From contig SAQL01000011.1 of the NCBI GenBank assembly GCA_004020645.1, forward strand, positions 162,677 to 226,676: DNA of 64,000 nucleotides, read 5' to 3'. The notes below the pieces were generated by a model. The model was given only the letters and a program-made list of their open reading frames with translations, was not told the DNA's origin and made no database searches. Numbering within the stretch: the stretch's first letter is position 1; every line of letters starts with the position of its first letter. A program made the translations under genes and the position numbers. Positions 1-7,417 of the stretch are shown here, one piece after another. Source of the DNA: Mesorhizobium sp. (GTDB lineage: Bacteria > Pseudomonadota > Alphaproteobacteria > Rhizobiales > Rhizobiaceae).

Positions 1-628
1 CGGCGAAAGCCGCGATGACGAAGCCGATGGTAAAGGTCGCGTGGAGATTGGCCCACAGGACAAGCAGGGCAAGCAGCCACAGAGGCGGTCCCTGCTCATT
101 GCGCGCTGCGCGAAAAAGCATTGCGGTCCAGATCACGATGATGGGCAAGGTGAAGATGTGCGGACGCGCGGTGTAGATCGGGGAGATCAAGGCCGCCGCG
201 AACAAGGCCAGTCCCACTGCCGCCGTCGGTCTCAACCAGGTGCTGAGATACCATGACAGCAGCGCGCCTGTCAGGGCGATGGTTGAGATGATCAGCACCG
301 CCACGCCGTTCCAGCCACTTGCCGTGTAGGCGAGCGCAAGGAGAACCTGTCCAAGCCATTCCTTGGCGATCCACGGGTGTCCGGCGAAGGTATGAGAATA
401 GCTGTCGACAATCGGGAACGTACGATTTGCCAGCAGATCGAGCCCCACCTTGACCTGCCACCAACAGTCGGGGTCCTGCAGGATGGCTTGGGTGTGGGCG
501 GAAAGCGCGAAGGCCACGATAGGCGCGACGAGCAGGCAGAACATCACCCTGGCCCGCTGCGCGTCGTTGACCGACGACGCGGTCGAAACGGTCGCAACGG
601 TCGCTACGGTCGCCTGAATCCCGTTCAT
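1..628 (-). CDS. Polytopic membrane protein, C-terminus beyond window edge
   Basis: Partial gene: an open frame of 209 codons runs leftward off the window from an ATG at 628. After a soluble Ser/Thr-rich stretch it shows a hydrophobic segment near residues 28-48, a loop with a CWWQVKVG motif near residue 57, and at least four further hydrophobic stretches from about residue 95. The tryptophan-rich first loop after TM1 is reminiscent of polytopic GT-C glycosyltransferases or their relatives, but the family is not certain. It lies 74 bp after the methyltransferase in the same direction, so it probably belongs to the same envelope glycan or lipid modification operon. Family placement is inference; being a real gene is well supported by continuous hydrophobic coding content. 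Confidence 0.72.
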   Translation of the reverse strand, partial: MNGIQATVATVATVSTASSVNDAQRARVMFCLLVAPIVAFALSAHTQAILQDPDCWWQVKVGLDLLANRTFPIVDSYSHTFAGHPWIAKEWLGQVLLALAYTASGWNGVAVLIISTIALTGALLSWYLSTWLRPTAAVGLALFAAALISPIYTARPHIFTLPIIVIWTAMLFRAARNEQGPPLWLLALLVLWANLHATFTIGFVIAAFA

Positions 629-702
629 ATCATAGCTCCAGGCCGCTCTGCGGCAGATCGATTGGCGGTTTCAGCTTGTCGCTCATCCGAGGGCAGGTCC
701 GC

Positions 703-1404
703 TCAAACGACAGGCTTGACCGCATGCACGAAATATTGGGCTCCCATAGGCATCCTGGTCAGGAAGCGCTCCAAGGGTCGCAATCTTGCGAGCACGCGTG
801 GGAAAAAGATCCGGTAGACGACATCGGATTTGGAGAAGCCGGCCGCAGCCATTCGCTTGCGCACATCGCGGCTGTCGATCAGAATTGCGTTCTCGTCGAA
901 AGCACAGTTTCGCACCGCGTGCGTCGTCAGCGGATTCCAGGGATTGTGCTCGAACAAAAAGAAGCTGCCACCACCGGTCAGCACTCTCTCGATCTCCTTG
1001 ATCAGGCCGATATGGAGGTTTTCGGGGATGTGATGGAACACGCAGGCGGCGAAGGCGAGATCGAAACTTGCGTCGTCGTAAGGGATCGTTTCGCCGTCGA
1101 AGTGCCTGAAATCGGCCTGGCCGGGAAAGCGCTTTCGGGCGATGTCGAGCGACTGCGAGGAGGGGTCGAGCAAGGTGATTTCGCTGTCGGGAAATGCGGC
1201 GCGCATAGGCCCCAGCGAATTGCCGACACCCGCGCCGAAGTCGAGTATCCGCCGCGGCTTCACGCCTGAGCGGGCGAGCCTTGCCGCGACATCGTCGATC
1301 TTGTACTGCGCGAAGAAATCCGGGGTTTCGCCGCTCAGCCGGATACTTGCGGCATGCTGCTGCTGATACTCCAGCGCGAACTGGTCAAACTCGGCCTGAA
1401 GCAC
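703..1404 (-). CDS. Class I SAM-dependent methyltransferase
   Basis: A 233-residue cytoplasmic methyltransferase. Motif I (ILDFGAGVGNSLG, near residue 53) is the glycine-rich SAM-binding loop, followed by an acidic residue ending beta-2 (LLDPS), then a FDLAFAACVFHHIP stretch typical of motif IV/post-motif in the Methyltransf_11/25 group. The GTG start at 1404 has GGGAGC about 7 nt upstream and lies inside the 3' end of the glycosyltransferase gene (20-nt overlap), so the two are translationally coupled. The substrate is not visible; the partners suggest a lipid-linked sugar or a polyprenol-associated intermediate. Confidence 0.86.
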   Translation of the reverse strand: MLQAEFDQFALEYQQQHAASIRLSGETPDFFAQYKIDDVAARLARSGVKPRRILDFGAGVGNSLGPMRAAFPDSEITLLDPSSQSLDIARKRFPGQADFRHFDGETIPYDDASFDLAFAACVFHHIPENLHIGLIKEIERVLTGGGSFFLFEHNPWNPLTTHAVRNCAFDENAILIDSRDVRKRMAAAGFSKSDVVYRIFFPRVLARLRPLERFLTRMPMGAQYFVHAVKPVV

Positions 1405-2449
1405 GCGCGGCTCCCTTCGTCAGTTCATGGGCCATTTCCTGAAGACGATGGACGGGCAGCTTCCCGGCGGCAGGATCATGGGCAGCGATCTCGTTTATGA
1501 GGTAGAGCGGCCGCCGCTTGGTCTCCATATACATGCGCCCGAGATATTCCCCGAAGATCCCAAGGACCAGAAGCTGGACGCTGCCGAGGATCAGGACGAT
1601 GGCGGCCAGGCTGGTCCAGCCGGGCAACACGCTGCCGGCAAACCATGAGAAGAGCGTGTAGCCGAGCGCAGCAAGCCCGAGAAAGCCGAAGATCAAGCCG
1701 AGATGCGAGGCGAACCGCAGGGGCACGATGGAGAAGCTCGTCATCGCATCCATTGCCAGAAGCACCATCTTCTTCAACGGGTAATGCGTGGTGCCTGCGA
1801 AGCGCTGGTGCCGCTCATAGGCAAAAGCCACCTGCTTGAGGCCGATCCAGCTCACCATGCCGCGAATGAAGCGGTAACGCTCGGGCATCGCATTGAGATG
1901 ATCGAGCGCGCGGCGGCTCATCAGGCGAAAGTCCCCGGAATCGAGCGCCATGTCGACGTCGACCATCTTGCGCAGCAGACGGTAGAACAATGCGGCGGTT
2001 GCGCGCTTGAACCAGCCTTCGCCCTGGCGCTTCAGCCGCTGGCCATAGACGACGTCGAACCCCTCATCCATCTTTGCCATCATGGCTTTGAGCAATTCCG
2101 GCGGGTCCTGGAGGTCGGCGTCGAGAATGAGAATGCGCTGGCCGCGGCAAAACTCCAGGCCGGCGCTGAGCGCAATCTGGTGGCCGTAATTTCGGGCGAG
2201 GTCTATGCCGACGACGTGGCTGTCCTGTTTGGCGAGTTCGAAAATGGCCTCGCGGGTGCCGTCGGTGGCTCCGTCGATGACCAGCACGATCTCGTAGGAA
2301 TGCCCCGCTTGTTCACGGCAAACGGCTGTGACGCGCCGGTAAAGTTCGGCGACCCCGCCGATTTCATTGTAGCACGGCACGACAACCGACAGCGCGACGG
2401 CGCGTCGCGCAGCGATTTTCTCTGTTTGCGCCAAAAGCCCAGCTCCCAT
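1385..2449 (-). CDS. Family 2 glycosyltransferase, GtrB/ArnC-like, membrane-anchored
   Basis: A 354-residue protein with the GT-A fold start SVVVPCYNE near residue 22, the DXD-type metal and nucleotide-sugar site in ILDADLQDPPELL near residue 110, and a GDFRLMSR acceptor-side motif. Two hydrophobic hairpin segments near residues 240-310 anchor it in the inner membrane, the layout of DPM1/GtrB/ArnC enzymes that load a sugar onto polyprenyl phosphate. It starts the leftward operon with the methyltransferase and membrane protein, which is typical of O-antigen modification or lipid glycosylation clusters. The donor sugar cannot be told from sequence. Confidence 0.88.
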   Translation of the reverse strand: MGAGLLAQTEKIAARRAVALSVVVPCYNEIGGVAELYRRVTAVCREQAGHSYEIVLVIDGATDGTREAIFELAKQDSHVVGIDLARNYGHQIALSAGLEFCRGQRILILDADLQDPPELLKAMMAKMDEGFDVVYGQRLKRQGEGWFKRATAALFYRLLRKMVDVDMALDSGDFRLMSRRALDHLNAMPERYRFIRGMVSWIGLKQVAFAYERHQRFAGTTHYPLKKMVLLAMDAMTSFSIVPLRFASHLGLIFGFLGLAALGYTLFSWFAGSVLPGWTSLAAIVLILGSVQLLVLGIFGEYLGRMYMETKRRPLYLINEIAAHDPAAGKLPVHRLQEMAHELTKGAARASGRV

Positions 2450-2604
2450 GGTTAGAACGGGAATAGGCCGAATTTGTTAGAAAATTGATAAGCCGCTCAG
2501 AATTGCCGGCCCGCGAGGCCAGATAAGCGAAGCACGGATGGCAGGGCGCGTGCGACGGTAATGCGGGGATACGGCGAGGGCGGACACTCCGCCAAATCGG
2601 CGGC

Positions 2605-2787
2605 TCAGCCTTCTGCCTTGAAGTTCTTCGCTTCCTTCTCGACCTTGGCGCGGTCCTTGCCGTGCTTGCGCATCAGATCCTTCGCCTGGTTGGGCGAAAC
2701 GTCGGTGGTCTCGGCCAGGCGCAGGGCTTCCTTGTCGTCCGGTTCGCGTTTCTTCCGATCCGCCATTGTGGTCCGCTTGTCAGCCAT
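2605..2787 (-). CDS. DUF3606 small protein
   Basis: A 60-residue basic, charged protein. The core (DVSPNQAKDLMRKHGKDR) is the helical DUF3606 repeat found in short rhizobial proteins of unknown function. The ATG at 2787 shares its A with the TGA stop of the DUF3606 gene upstream (TGATG), so the pair is translationally coupled; a GTG one codon earlier is also possible. The two paralogs are diverged, so this is an old tandem duplication. No catalytic motif is visible. Confidence 0.7.
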   Translation of the reverse strand: MADKRTTMADRKKREPDDKEALRLAETTDVSPNQAKDLMRKHGKDRAKVEKEAKNFKAEG

Positions 2788-2975
2788 CACGACGCCTTTA
2801 TGCTCTCGGCGATTTTGTGCAGCACCTTGCGATCGGTGCCATGGCGCTTGATCAAGGTGCGTGCCTGTTCGGGAGTAATGCCGGCTTCCTCGGCGAGATG
2901 CCTCACCTCATAGTCTTCGTCGCCGGCAACTTGTGAGCGATCGCGGTTGTCGGTCTTGGTCTTGTCGTCGGGCAT
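2787..2975 (-). CDS. DUF3606 small protein
   Basis: A 62-residue protein with the classic DUF3606 layout: an MPDDKTKTDNRDRS head, then EVRHLAEEAG and ITPEQARTLIKRHGTDR helices. It overlaps its paralog downstream by one base. A third family member sits at 9775-9963, so the window holds three. Function is unknown; the acidic and basic helical pattern suggests a small nucleic-acid or protein binding domain, but that is inference. The purine-rich AGGAGAA segment just before the ATG supports the start. Confidence 0.78.
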   Translation of the reverse strand: MPDDKTKTDNRDRSQVAGDEDYEVRHLAEEAGITPEQARTLIKRHGTDRKVLHKIAESIKAS

Positions 2976-3032
2976 GGCAGTTCTCCTCGTTTCGACCTAG
3001 AGAATAACGACGGAGATTTCGTGAGGTTCCTT

Positions 3033-3143
3033 AATGCATGTCGCCCAAAGTGCGCAGCGGTTTTGGGACAACGACATGCATAAACAACAGCAATGCATGT
3101 CGCCCAAAAGTGCGCAGCGGTCTTGGGACAACGACATGCATAA
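3033..3143. repeat. Two tandem copies of a dispersed palindromic element
   Basis: Copies at 3033-3083 and 3092-3143 begin AATGCATGTCG and end CGACATGCATAAA, so the ends form an ATGCATGTCG/CGACATGCAT inverted repeat around a GCGCAG core. They differ by only a few bases. A third copy lies at 3576-3624. This ~50-bp end-palindromic unit is of the kind spread through intergenic rhizobial DNA; it would fold into a hairpin in RNA. It lies directly upstream of the DUF3606 pair. Confidence 0.85.
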
Positions 3144-3192
3144 AACAAGAACTTAAAGAGTGTCGCATCGATCTCTTCAGACGTGACGCGCT

Positions 3193-3453
3193 TCAATGCC
3201 GGCCTTCGCGAACAAACACATGGGCTTCCTTGGCGGCGGCCGTGAATGCCCGCCGCGCACTGCCAACCGCCCGCCGCTGCTCCATCGCGTCCATCATGGC
3301 TTTCAAAGCCGCGCGATATTTGGGCCCGCGCTTTTCGTCAGGCCATTTGTCGACCAGAAGCGAGGCCGCCTGGACCGTCCTCGTCACAGAGAGGAGGCGG
3401 CCGATCCGTTCGCTCTCGATCGTCACCGGAACATCGAATTGTTCATCACGCAT
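3193..3453 (-). CDS. DUF982 domain protein
   Basis: An 86-residue protein covering the whole DUF982 domain, a family found almost only in Rhizobiales. Visible features are the N-terminal FDVPVTIESE strand, the central AASLLVDKWPDEKRGPKYRAAL segment (family W-P and K-Y positions) and a C-terminal helix ending in AKEAHVFV. The start at 3453 is chosen over an upstream in-frame codon because AAGGAG sits 10 nt before it and the domain begins immediately. Function is unknown. It lies between copies of the 50-bp palindromic repeat. Confidence 0.78.
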   Translation of the reverse strand: MRDEQFDVPVTIESERIGRLLSVTRTVQAASLLVDKWPDEKRGPKYRAALKAMMDAMEQRRAVGSARRAFTAAAKEAHVFVREGRH

Positions 3454-3575
3454 TACCGCCACTCCTTGACTCCAAGGACAGCAACGGCGCAGCGGGACTA
3501 TTCGTTCCGATGACGAACGGCGTGATCCATCCCGATCACAATTCATGGTTACTGAGTGGCTTACGTCGCCGGGCT

Positions 3576-3624
3576 AATGCATGTCGCGCAAAGTGTGCAG
3601 CGGTTTTGCAACGACATGCATAAA
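3576..3624. repeat. Third copy of the 50-bp palindromic element
   Basis: Diverged copy of the element at 3033-3143, with the same AATGCATGTCG start and CGACATGCATAAA end but a short internal deletion near the GGTTTT tract. Further partial ends (CATGCATTAG) occur near 3668 and 3711, showing local decay of this repeat family upstream of the gene at 3717-3947. Confidence 0.75.
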
Positions 3625-3716
3625 ACAGCAACCTAAAGCGCGTCGCATGAGGCCGATCAAACGCGACATGCATTAGTTCCAACAGCGCAAGCTAATTGGG
3701 CGCAGGGCGCCATGCA

Positions 3717-3947
3717 TTAGCGGGACCGATGGTCGAACACGACCCCCATGGTCCTACCAATTGCGGTCATCACGACAAGCTCGACCAGATGGTCGTCGCT
3801 GTCCTCAAAACCGGGTGCTGCCCGGCGGATGGCGTCAATTGCGGCCCTGGTCGATATGGTGTCGCCGGCGCGAAATTTTGAAAGCGCAGATGAAACAAGT
3901 TCCTGGGCCGTCAAGTCAGCGACAGGCACTCTCGAAACGATGTTCAT
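3717..3947 (-). CDS. Small uncharacterised protein
   Basis: A 76-residue soluble protein starting at the ATG at 3947, which has GGAGGAGG 6 nt upstream. It contains an AQELVSSALSKFRAGDTISTRAAIDAIRRA stretch in two helices and an acidic DSDDHLVELVVMTA segment. The longer open frame upstream is not supported by a ribosome site. I do not recognise a family; the composition fits a small helical regulatory or accessory protein of rhizobial type. Confidence 0.6.
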   Translation of the reverse strand: MNIVSRVPVADLTAQELVSSALSKFRAGDTISTRAAIDAIRRAAPGFEDSDDHLVELVVMTAIGRTMGVVFDHRSR

Positions 3948-4069
3948 TGGCCTCCTCCGCCTTGAACTCTCCCCCAAAAGAATGATACGCCGAATGGCGG
4001 TTTCCGCCAGCGAAATAGTGGTCCGACCAGAGGCCAACCGGACCGGGGACAGTTGCCATTTTGCAGGGC

Positions 4070-4831
4070 TCAGCGCGACGCTGCCGACTTCGATTTCTCT
4101 CGGCTCCTCGCAGCCGGCTTGACCCGTATACGCATCGCTCCGCCCTCGGGATGATCGATCTCAAAGGCATTGGTCTTCCGCACGAGATCGCTCAGCTTGC
4201 GAAAGCCGAAGGTTCTCGGATCGAAGTCCGATGCCAGATTGGCGAGCTGATTGCCTACGATGCCGAGCGGCACCCAGCCGTCCTCGGTTCCCATCTGTGA
4301 AATGATCTTGGTGATGATCGGCGTCGCCGCGCTGGGCGGCTGCAAAGATTTCGTCGGTGCCGCATCGTGAGCGTTGGCTGGTGCGGTCGCAAGCAGGTTC
4401 TCGGTGTATACGAACCGGCGGCATGCCTGCCGGAAACTCTCAGGTGTCTTCTGCTCGCCAAACCCATAAACGTCGATCCCGTGTTCCCTGATGCGAGCGG
4501 CAAGCCGGGTGAAATCGCTGTCGGACGACACCAGGCAGAAGCCTTCGAACCGCCCGCTGTGGAGAAGGTCCATCGCGTCGATGACGAGCGTGATGTCGGA
4601 CGCGTTCTTGCCGGGGGTCTGGGCGAATTGCTGCTGCGGGATGATCGCATGCTTCGACAGCACATCGGCCCATGCCTTCGAGCGGGTGCTGGAGAAATCG
4701 CCGTAGATGCGACGAACGCTCGCCTCGCCGATCTTCGCGATTTCCTCGAACAACCCGTCGGCAATCTTGGCCGAGGCATTGTCTGCGTCGATCAGCACTG
4801 CAAGCCGTGGAGAGCGCGGTTCAGTAGGCAA
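4070..4831 (-). CDS. NYN-domain protein with C-terminal OST-HTH (LOTUS) domain
   Basis: A 253-residue protein. Residues 8-150 form a PIN-like NYN (DUF88/LabA) domain: LAVLIDADNAS gives the first acidic pair, ASDITLVIDAMDLL the second, and SSDSDFTRLA the third, together the metal-binding site of predicted RNases. After a linker, residues 175-240 match an OST-HTH/LOTUS winged helix (DGWVPLGIVGNQL ... FDPRTFGFRKLSDLV). NYN plus OST-HTH proteins are usually predicted RNA-binding nucleases. The start at 4831 precedes the domain by 9 residues. 34 bp of its 5' coding end is duplicated at 6494-6527. Confidence 0.85.
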   Translation of the reverse strand: MPTEPRSPRLAVLIDADNASAKIADGLFEEIAKIGEASVRRIYGDFSSTRSKAWADVLSKHAIIPQQQFAQTPGKNASDITLVIDAMDLLHSGRFEGFCLVSSDSDFTRLAARIREHGIDVYGFGEQKTPESFRQACRRFVYTENLLATAPANAHDAAPTKSLQPPSAATPIITKIISQMGTEDGWVPLGIVGNQLANLASDFDPRTFGFRKLSDLVRKTNAFEIDHPEGGAMRIRVKPAARSREKSKSAASR

Positions 4832-4870
4832 GGTGAGCCCCTATTTTTGGCTTCGCACCAAATGACATAT

Positions 4871-5101
4871 GGTGCAGCGGTAACGTTTTTGTCGAGACTC
4901 GACGAACGTCACTACTTCTTGCGATACAAGATCATGCCTGCGTGATGCAGCACGCCGTCAATGAACGTTCCGTCAGCGGTAAAGCCGGTGTCGTCCCAAT
5001 AGTCGATGTGATTGCCTCGGATCTCATAGCGCCCCTGGTAGGCGCTCGCACGGTTTCCGCGCGTTTCGTCATAGCGACCGTTTGGAAGCAAGTTGTGGCG
5101 G
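4871..5101. repeat. 231-bp duplication, copy 1
   Basis: This segment is nearly identical to 6526-6756, with scattered substitutions. It holds the 3' part of the Atu4866-domain gene whose full version is at 6567-6920. The two copies are direct repeats that flank the outer-membrane protein gene and a group II intron fragment, so the 1.4 kb between them may have arrived or been rearranged by recombination. Confidence 0.9.
4912..5101 (-). pseudogene. 5'-truncated copy of the Atu4866-domain gene
   Basis: The frame encodes the last 63 residues of the protein made by 6567-6920, with a few changes, including the YDETRGNRASAYQGRYEI region and the RKK C-terminus before TAG at 4912-4914. Homology ends at 5101, where the sequence turns into unrelated DNA, so the signal peptide and first half are missing. 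An ATG in another context at 5138 opens the same frame but gives a non-matching N-terminus. Best read as a broken duplicate. Confidence 0.8.
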
Positions 5102-5141
5102 TGCGGATGTTGAGGCGGTGATAGCTATTCGAGCCCAAACG

Positions 5142-5169
5142 AAAACCCCGGCCGCTAGGCCGGGGTTTT
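5142..5169. terminator. Intrinsic terminator, likely bidirectional
   Basis: A 12-bp perfect stem (AAAACCCCGGCC / GGCCGGGGTTTT) with a GCTA loop. Leftward it follows the stop of the outer-membrane protein gene by 18 bp and ends in a T-run, so it is the expected terminator of that gene. Confidence 0.88.
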
Positions 5170-5187
5170 CCTTGCGTCCCCGAAGGA

Positions 5188-5892
5188 TTAGAACTTGTAG
5201 CTGACGCCGACCCTCACCGCGTGGGTCGTTACGTCAACCGGCATATCGACATCCGGGAATCCCGGAGCCAAGTTGCCTGAGGCTTCTCCGAAGTCTGTAT
5301 AACGATACGCCAGTCGCGCGGTCCAATGTTCGTTGAAGGCCCATTCGCCGCCGGCACCGATTGTCCAGCCGTTGAGCGTATCCGAATAGTCCCCGCTGAC
5401 AGGAAGCGGGAAGGGGCCGCCACCGAAGTCGAAATCGCCAATCGCCCAGCCGCCGGTAACATAGAGAAGCGCCTTGTCGTATGCGTAGCCGAGCCTTGCG
5501 CGGATTGAGCCCTGCCAGTTCAATTCGCTGGTTCCAACAGATGTCGCTCCGGTTGGGTTTTCGAAGCTGCCATCCACGCTACCGCCTTCGAAATCGCCCT
5601 CGACGCCGTAGACAAAAGAACCGGATTGCCAATTGTACCCGACATGGACGCCACCAATGAAGCCATCGGGATCGGAATCGTCACTTGGCGCACCGTTGGA
5701 GTAGCTGTGATCTGCCTGCCCCCAGAGATAGCCGCCCTGAACACCGATATAAAAACCGCTCCAGTCGTAGGCAACAGCCGTAGCCGGCGCGGGCTCGTAA
5801 ACAACTGCGTCGGCCGCGAAGGCCGGAATCGCAAGCAGGGCCAAGGCCGCACTGCTGACAAGTAACGTAGTGGCAAACACGATTTTCTTCAT
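5188..5892 (-). CDS. Outer-membrane beta-barrel protein, Omp25/RopB-like
   Basis: A 234-residue precursor. The signal peptide (positively charged MKK, hydrophobic core, AFA-AD cleavage near residue 28) is followed by YDWSGFYIGVQGGYLWG, the hallmark first strand of the rhizobial OMP_b-brl family, then alternating strands with GVHVGYNW, GVEGDFEGG, GSIRARLGYAY and a C-terminal strand RVGVSYKF ending in Phe, the BAM recognition residue. It sits in the outer membrane. The start at 5892 is chosen by the signal peptide; a longer open frame upstream is not plausible as protein. A strong terminator follows. It is flanked by the 231-bp direct repeats. Confidence 0.9.
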   Translation of the reverse strand: MKKIVFATTLLVSSAALALLAIPAFAADAVVYEPAPATAVAYDWSGFYIGVQGGYLWGQADHSYSNGAPSDDSDPDGFIGGVHVGYNWQSGSFVYGVEGDFEGGSVDGSFENPTGATSVGTSELNWQGSIRARLGYAYDKALLYVTGGWAIGDFDFGGGPFPLPVSGDYSDTLNGWTIGAGGEWAFNEHWTARLAYRYTDFGEASGNLAPGFPDVDMPVDVTTHAVRVGVSYKF

Positions 5893-6160
5893 TGACCGAT
5901 GCCTGTGTTGAAAGGAAGTGACCAGAACGGGACTACCACAAAAGCTTATGGTTGAACTGTAACCGCGGCGCAACACATGGAGGCAAATGCAACCGTTCGG
6001 TTGTGGCGGTGATCCTGGTTCCTCTTTGCGCGCGTGACTCTTGCCGACTTCCTGACCGTCGAGGAGTCGCCGTACGTGAGTTGCAGCAGCGCGTGTGCGA
6101 AATGCGGCGGGAAGGAGGCAGGCGTTATCTGCACTCCAGGCGCGAGCAGTACGGTGACAG

Positions 6161-6493
6161 GTGCGCCGGGAGACCGGCAAGGAGTAGGTGGTGGAAGTCC
6201 ACTGCGATGAAGGATTAGCAACCCGCATCGGCCCCGAGCCGTGCGTAGTCGGTCGCGAGGCTGGGGACGAAGCGTCGGCAGGGGAACGTATAGGCCAGCC
6301 ATTGAGCCGCGAAAGGTACAATCGGAGCGCCGACGCCGTCTGTCGGGCGGAAGGCGAGACGGTCGCACGCGCCATTGCGAGTATGGGACCGGCTCCGCGC
6401 GGTCACAGACCCCTGGCATGTACGGACGCTCCTTGCACGGGAACCGGGAGGTCTCTCGCTCGGCCCGGATGGCTTCGGCCGCCGGGTCCGCAT
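6161..6493 (+). mobile_element. 5' fragment of a group II intron (domain I region), no intron-encoded protein
   Basis: The sequence begins with GTGCG, the group II intron 5' consensus, and continues through elements I recognise from bacterial retroelement introns: GTGGAAGTCCACTGCG hairpin, GATGAAGGATTAGCAACCC, CCCGAGCCGTGCG, TAGGCCAGCCATTGAGCCGC and CTCCTTGCACGGGAACCGGG. The match stops near 6493, where DNA duplicated from the NYN gene starts. Reverse transcriptase, domains V-VI and the 3' end are missing, so it cannot splice by itself. Identification is from memory of the family's domain I sequence, not a structural search. Confidence 0.7.
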
Positions 6494-6527
6494 CATTGTC
6501 TGCGTCGATCAGCACTGCAAGCCGTGG
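6494..6527. repeat. 34-bp piece of the NYN gene 5' end
   Basis: Identical to 4777-4810, inside the NYN gene's LIDADN coding region. In the original locus 60 bp (4811-4870, including the NYN start codon) separate it from the 231-bp repeat; here those 60 bp are missing and the two blocks are fused, sharing TGG at the joint, consistent with a short-homology deletion. Confidence 0.85.
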
Positions 6528-6756
6528 TGCAGCGGTAACGTTTTTGTCGAGATTCGACGAACGTCGCTACTTCTTGCGATACAAGATCATGCCTGCGTGA
6601 TGCAGCACGCCGTCAATGAACGTTCCGTCAGCGGTAAAGCCGGTGTCGTCCCAATAGTCGATGTGATTTCCTCCGATCTCATAGCGTCCCTGGTACGCGC
6701 TCTCACGGTTTCCGCGCGCTTCGTCATAGCGACCGTTTGGGAGCAAGTTGTGGCGG
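6526..6756. repeat. 231-bp duplication, copy 2
   Basis: Direct repeat of 4871-5101. This copy is part of the intact Atu4866-domain gene (3' 190 bp of 6567-6920 plus 41 bp beyond its stop). Confidence 0.9.
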
Positions 6757-6920
6757 ATATAGTCATCGGCCGTGACCCACATCCCGACATAGGGATGGCT
6801 TGCCGAAGGTTGGGTAACCGTATTTTGCTCGACATTCATCTGGGCGAGACCTTTCTGCAGGGGTAAAACGGCGGCGCCGGCAACAAGCACGGCAGCGGCA
6901 AGCATCGAAATCTGTTTCAT
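6567..6920 (-). CDS. Atu4866-domain periplasmic protein
   Basis: A 117-residue precursor with an N-terminal signal peptide (MKQISMLAAAVLVAGAAVLP, cleavage near residue 26) and the Atu4866 small beta-sheet domain: GMWVTADDYIRHNLLPNGRYDE, then YQGRYEIGG and WDDTGFTADGTFIDGVLHH. Function in this family is not established; it is a small lipocalin-like barrel that is predicted to be secreted. GAGGAGC lies about 7 nt before the ATG. It is third in a leftward operon after an SDR and a carboxymuconolactone decarboxylase-like gene, 10 bp from the latter. A truncated duplicate is at 4912-5101. Confidence 0.85.
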   Translation of the reverse strand: MKQISMLAAAVLVAGAAVLPLQKGLAQMNVEQNTVTQPSASHPYVGMWVTADDYIRHNLLPNGRYDEARGNRESAYQGRYEIGGNHIDYWDDTGFTADGTFIDGVLHHAGMILYRKK

Positions 6921-6930
6921 GGACAGCTCC

Positions 6931-7407
6931 TCAGGGTTGTTTGCCGGGAGCGGCGCGACGCTCAGTGAACAGCTCGGAGAGCGCTTGCGATGCTGCGATC
7001 GCGTGGGGGAATCCGGCCGGAACCGTCACCGTGTAGATGACTTCCTTCAGCTCTTCCTCGGACACGCCGATATTGAGCGCATAACCGGCATGAATCCTCA
7101 TGAAGGCAGTCTCGCCCATGGCTGCGAATACCGCGACGGCGGCGAGTTGGCGTGTGCGGTTGTCGAGGCCCGGACGGGACCAGACGTCGCCGAGCGCATA
7201 GCCCTGGGTTGCTCCGGCCAGAAACGGAAACTCCTGTCTCATCCGTTCCAGCGCAGGCTGCGGAGCGCCATTGTTCAGGCTCCTGACGACGGCATCGCCG
7301 CGTTGCAACCGCTCTTCCAGCGTCTGCGATTTGGCGGTTTGAGGGACCGCGCCGAGCAGCGACGCGACGGCAATCGCGATGTACGATCTGTGAAAACGAA
7401 AATCCAT
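6931..7407 (-). CDS. Carboxymuconolactone decarboxylase (AhpD-like) family protein, exported
   Basis: A 158-residue protein with a signal peptide (first ~27 residues ending in AKSQ) followed by a CMD domain: WSRPGLDNRTRQLAAVAVFAAMGE and the helix with the family histidine, FMRIHAGYALNIGVSEEELKEVIY. No CxxC pair is present, so this is not an AhpD-type peroxidase partner but the decarboxylase-like subgroup, often paired with short-chain reductases. GGGAGGC precedes the ATG. It is the middle gene of a three-gene operon (11 bp after the SDR, 10 bp before the Atu4866 gene). Periplasmic location for this fold is somewhat unusual but seen in such operons. Confidence 0.85.
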   Translation of the reverse strand: MDFRFHRSYIAIAVASLLGAVPQTAKSQTLEERLQRGDAVVRSLNNGAPQPALERMRQEFPFLAGATQGYALGDVWSRPGLDNRTRQLAAVAVFAAMGETAFMRIHAGYALNIGVSEEELKEVIYTVTVPAGFPHAIAASQALSELFTERRAAPGKQP

Positions 7408-7417
7408 TGTTGCCTCC

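Noticed and set aside
5893..6375. N-terminal extension of the outer-membrane protein
   Set aside because: The signal peptide starts at 5892; upstream residues are Arg/Ser-rich frame noise over the intron fragment.
5946..6515. Open frame starting LIDADN, like a second NYN gene
   Set aside because: Only the 34-bp duplicated piece matches NYN; the rest is antisense of the intron fragment.
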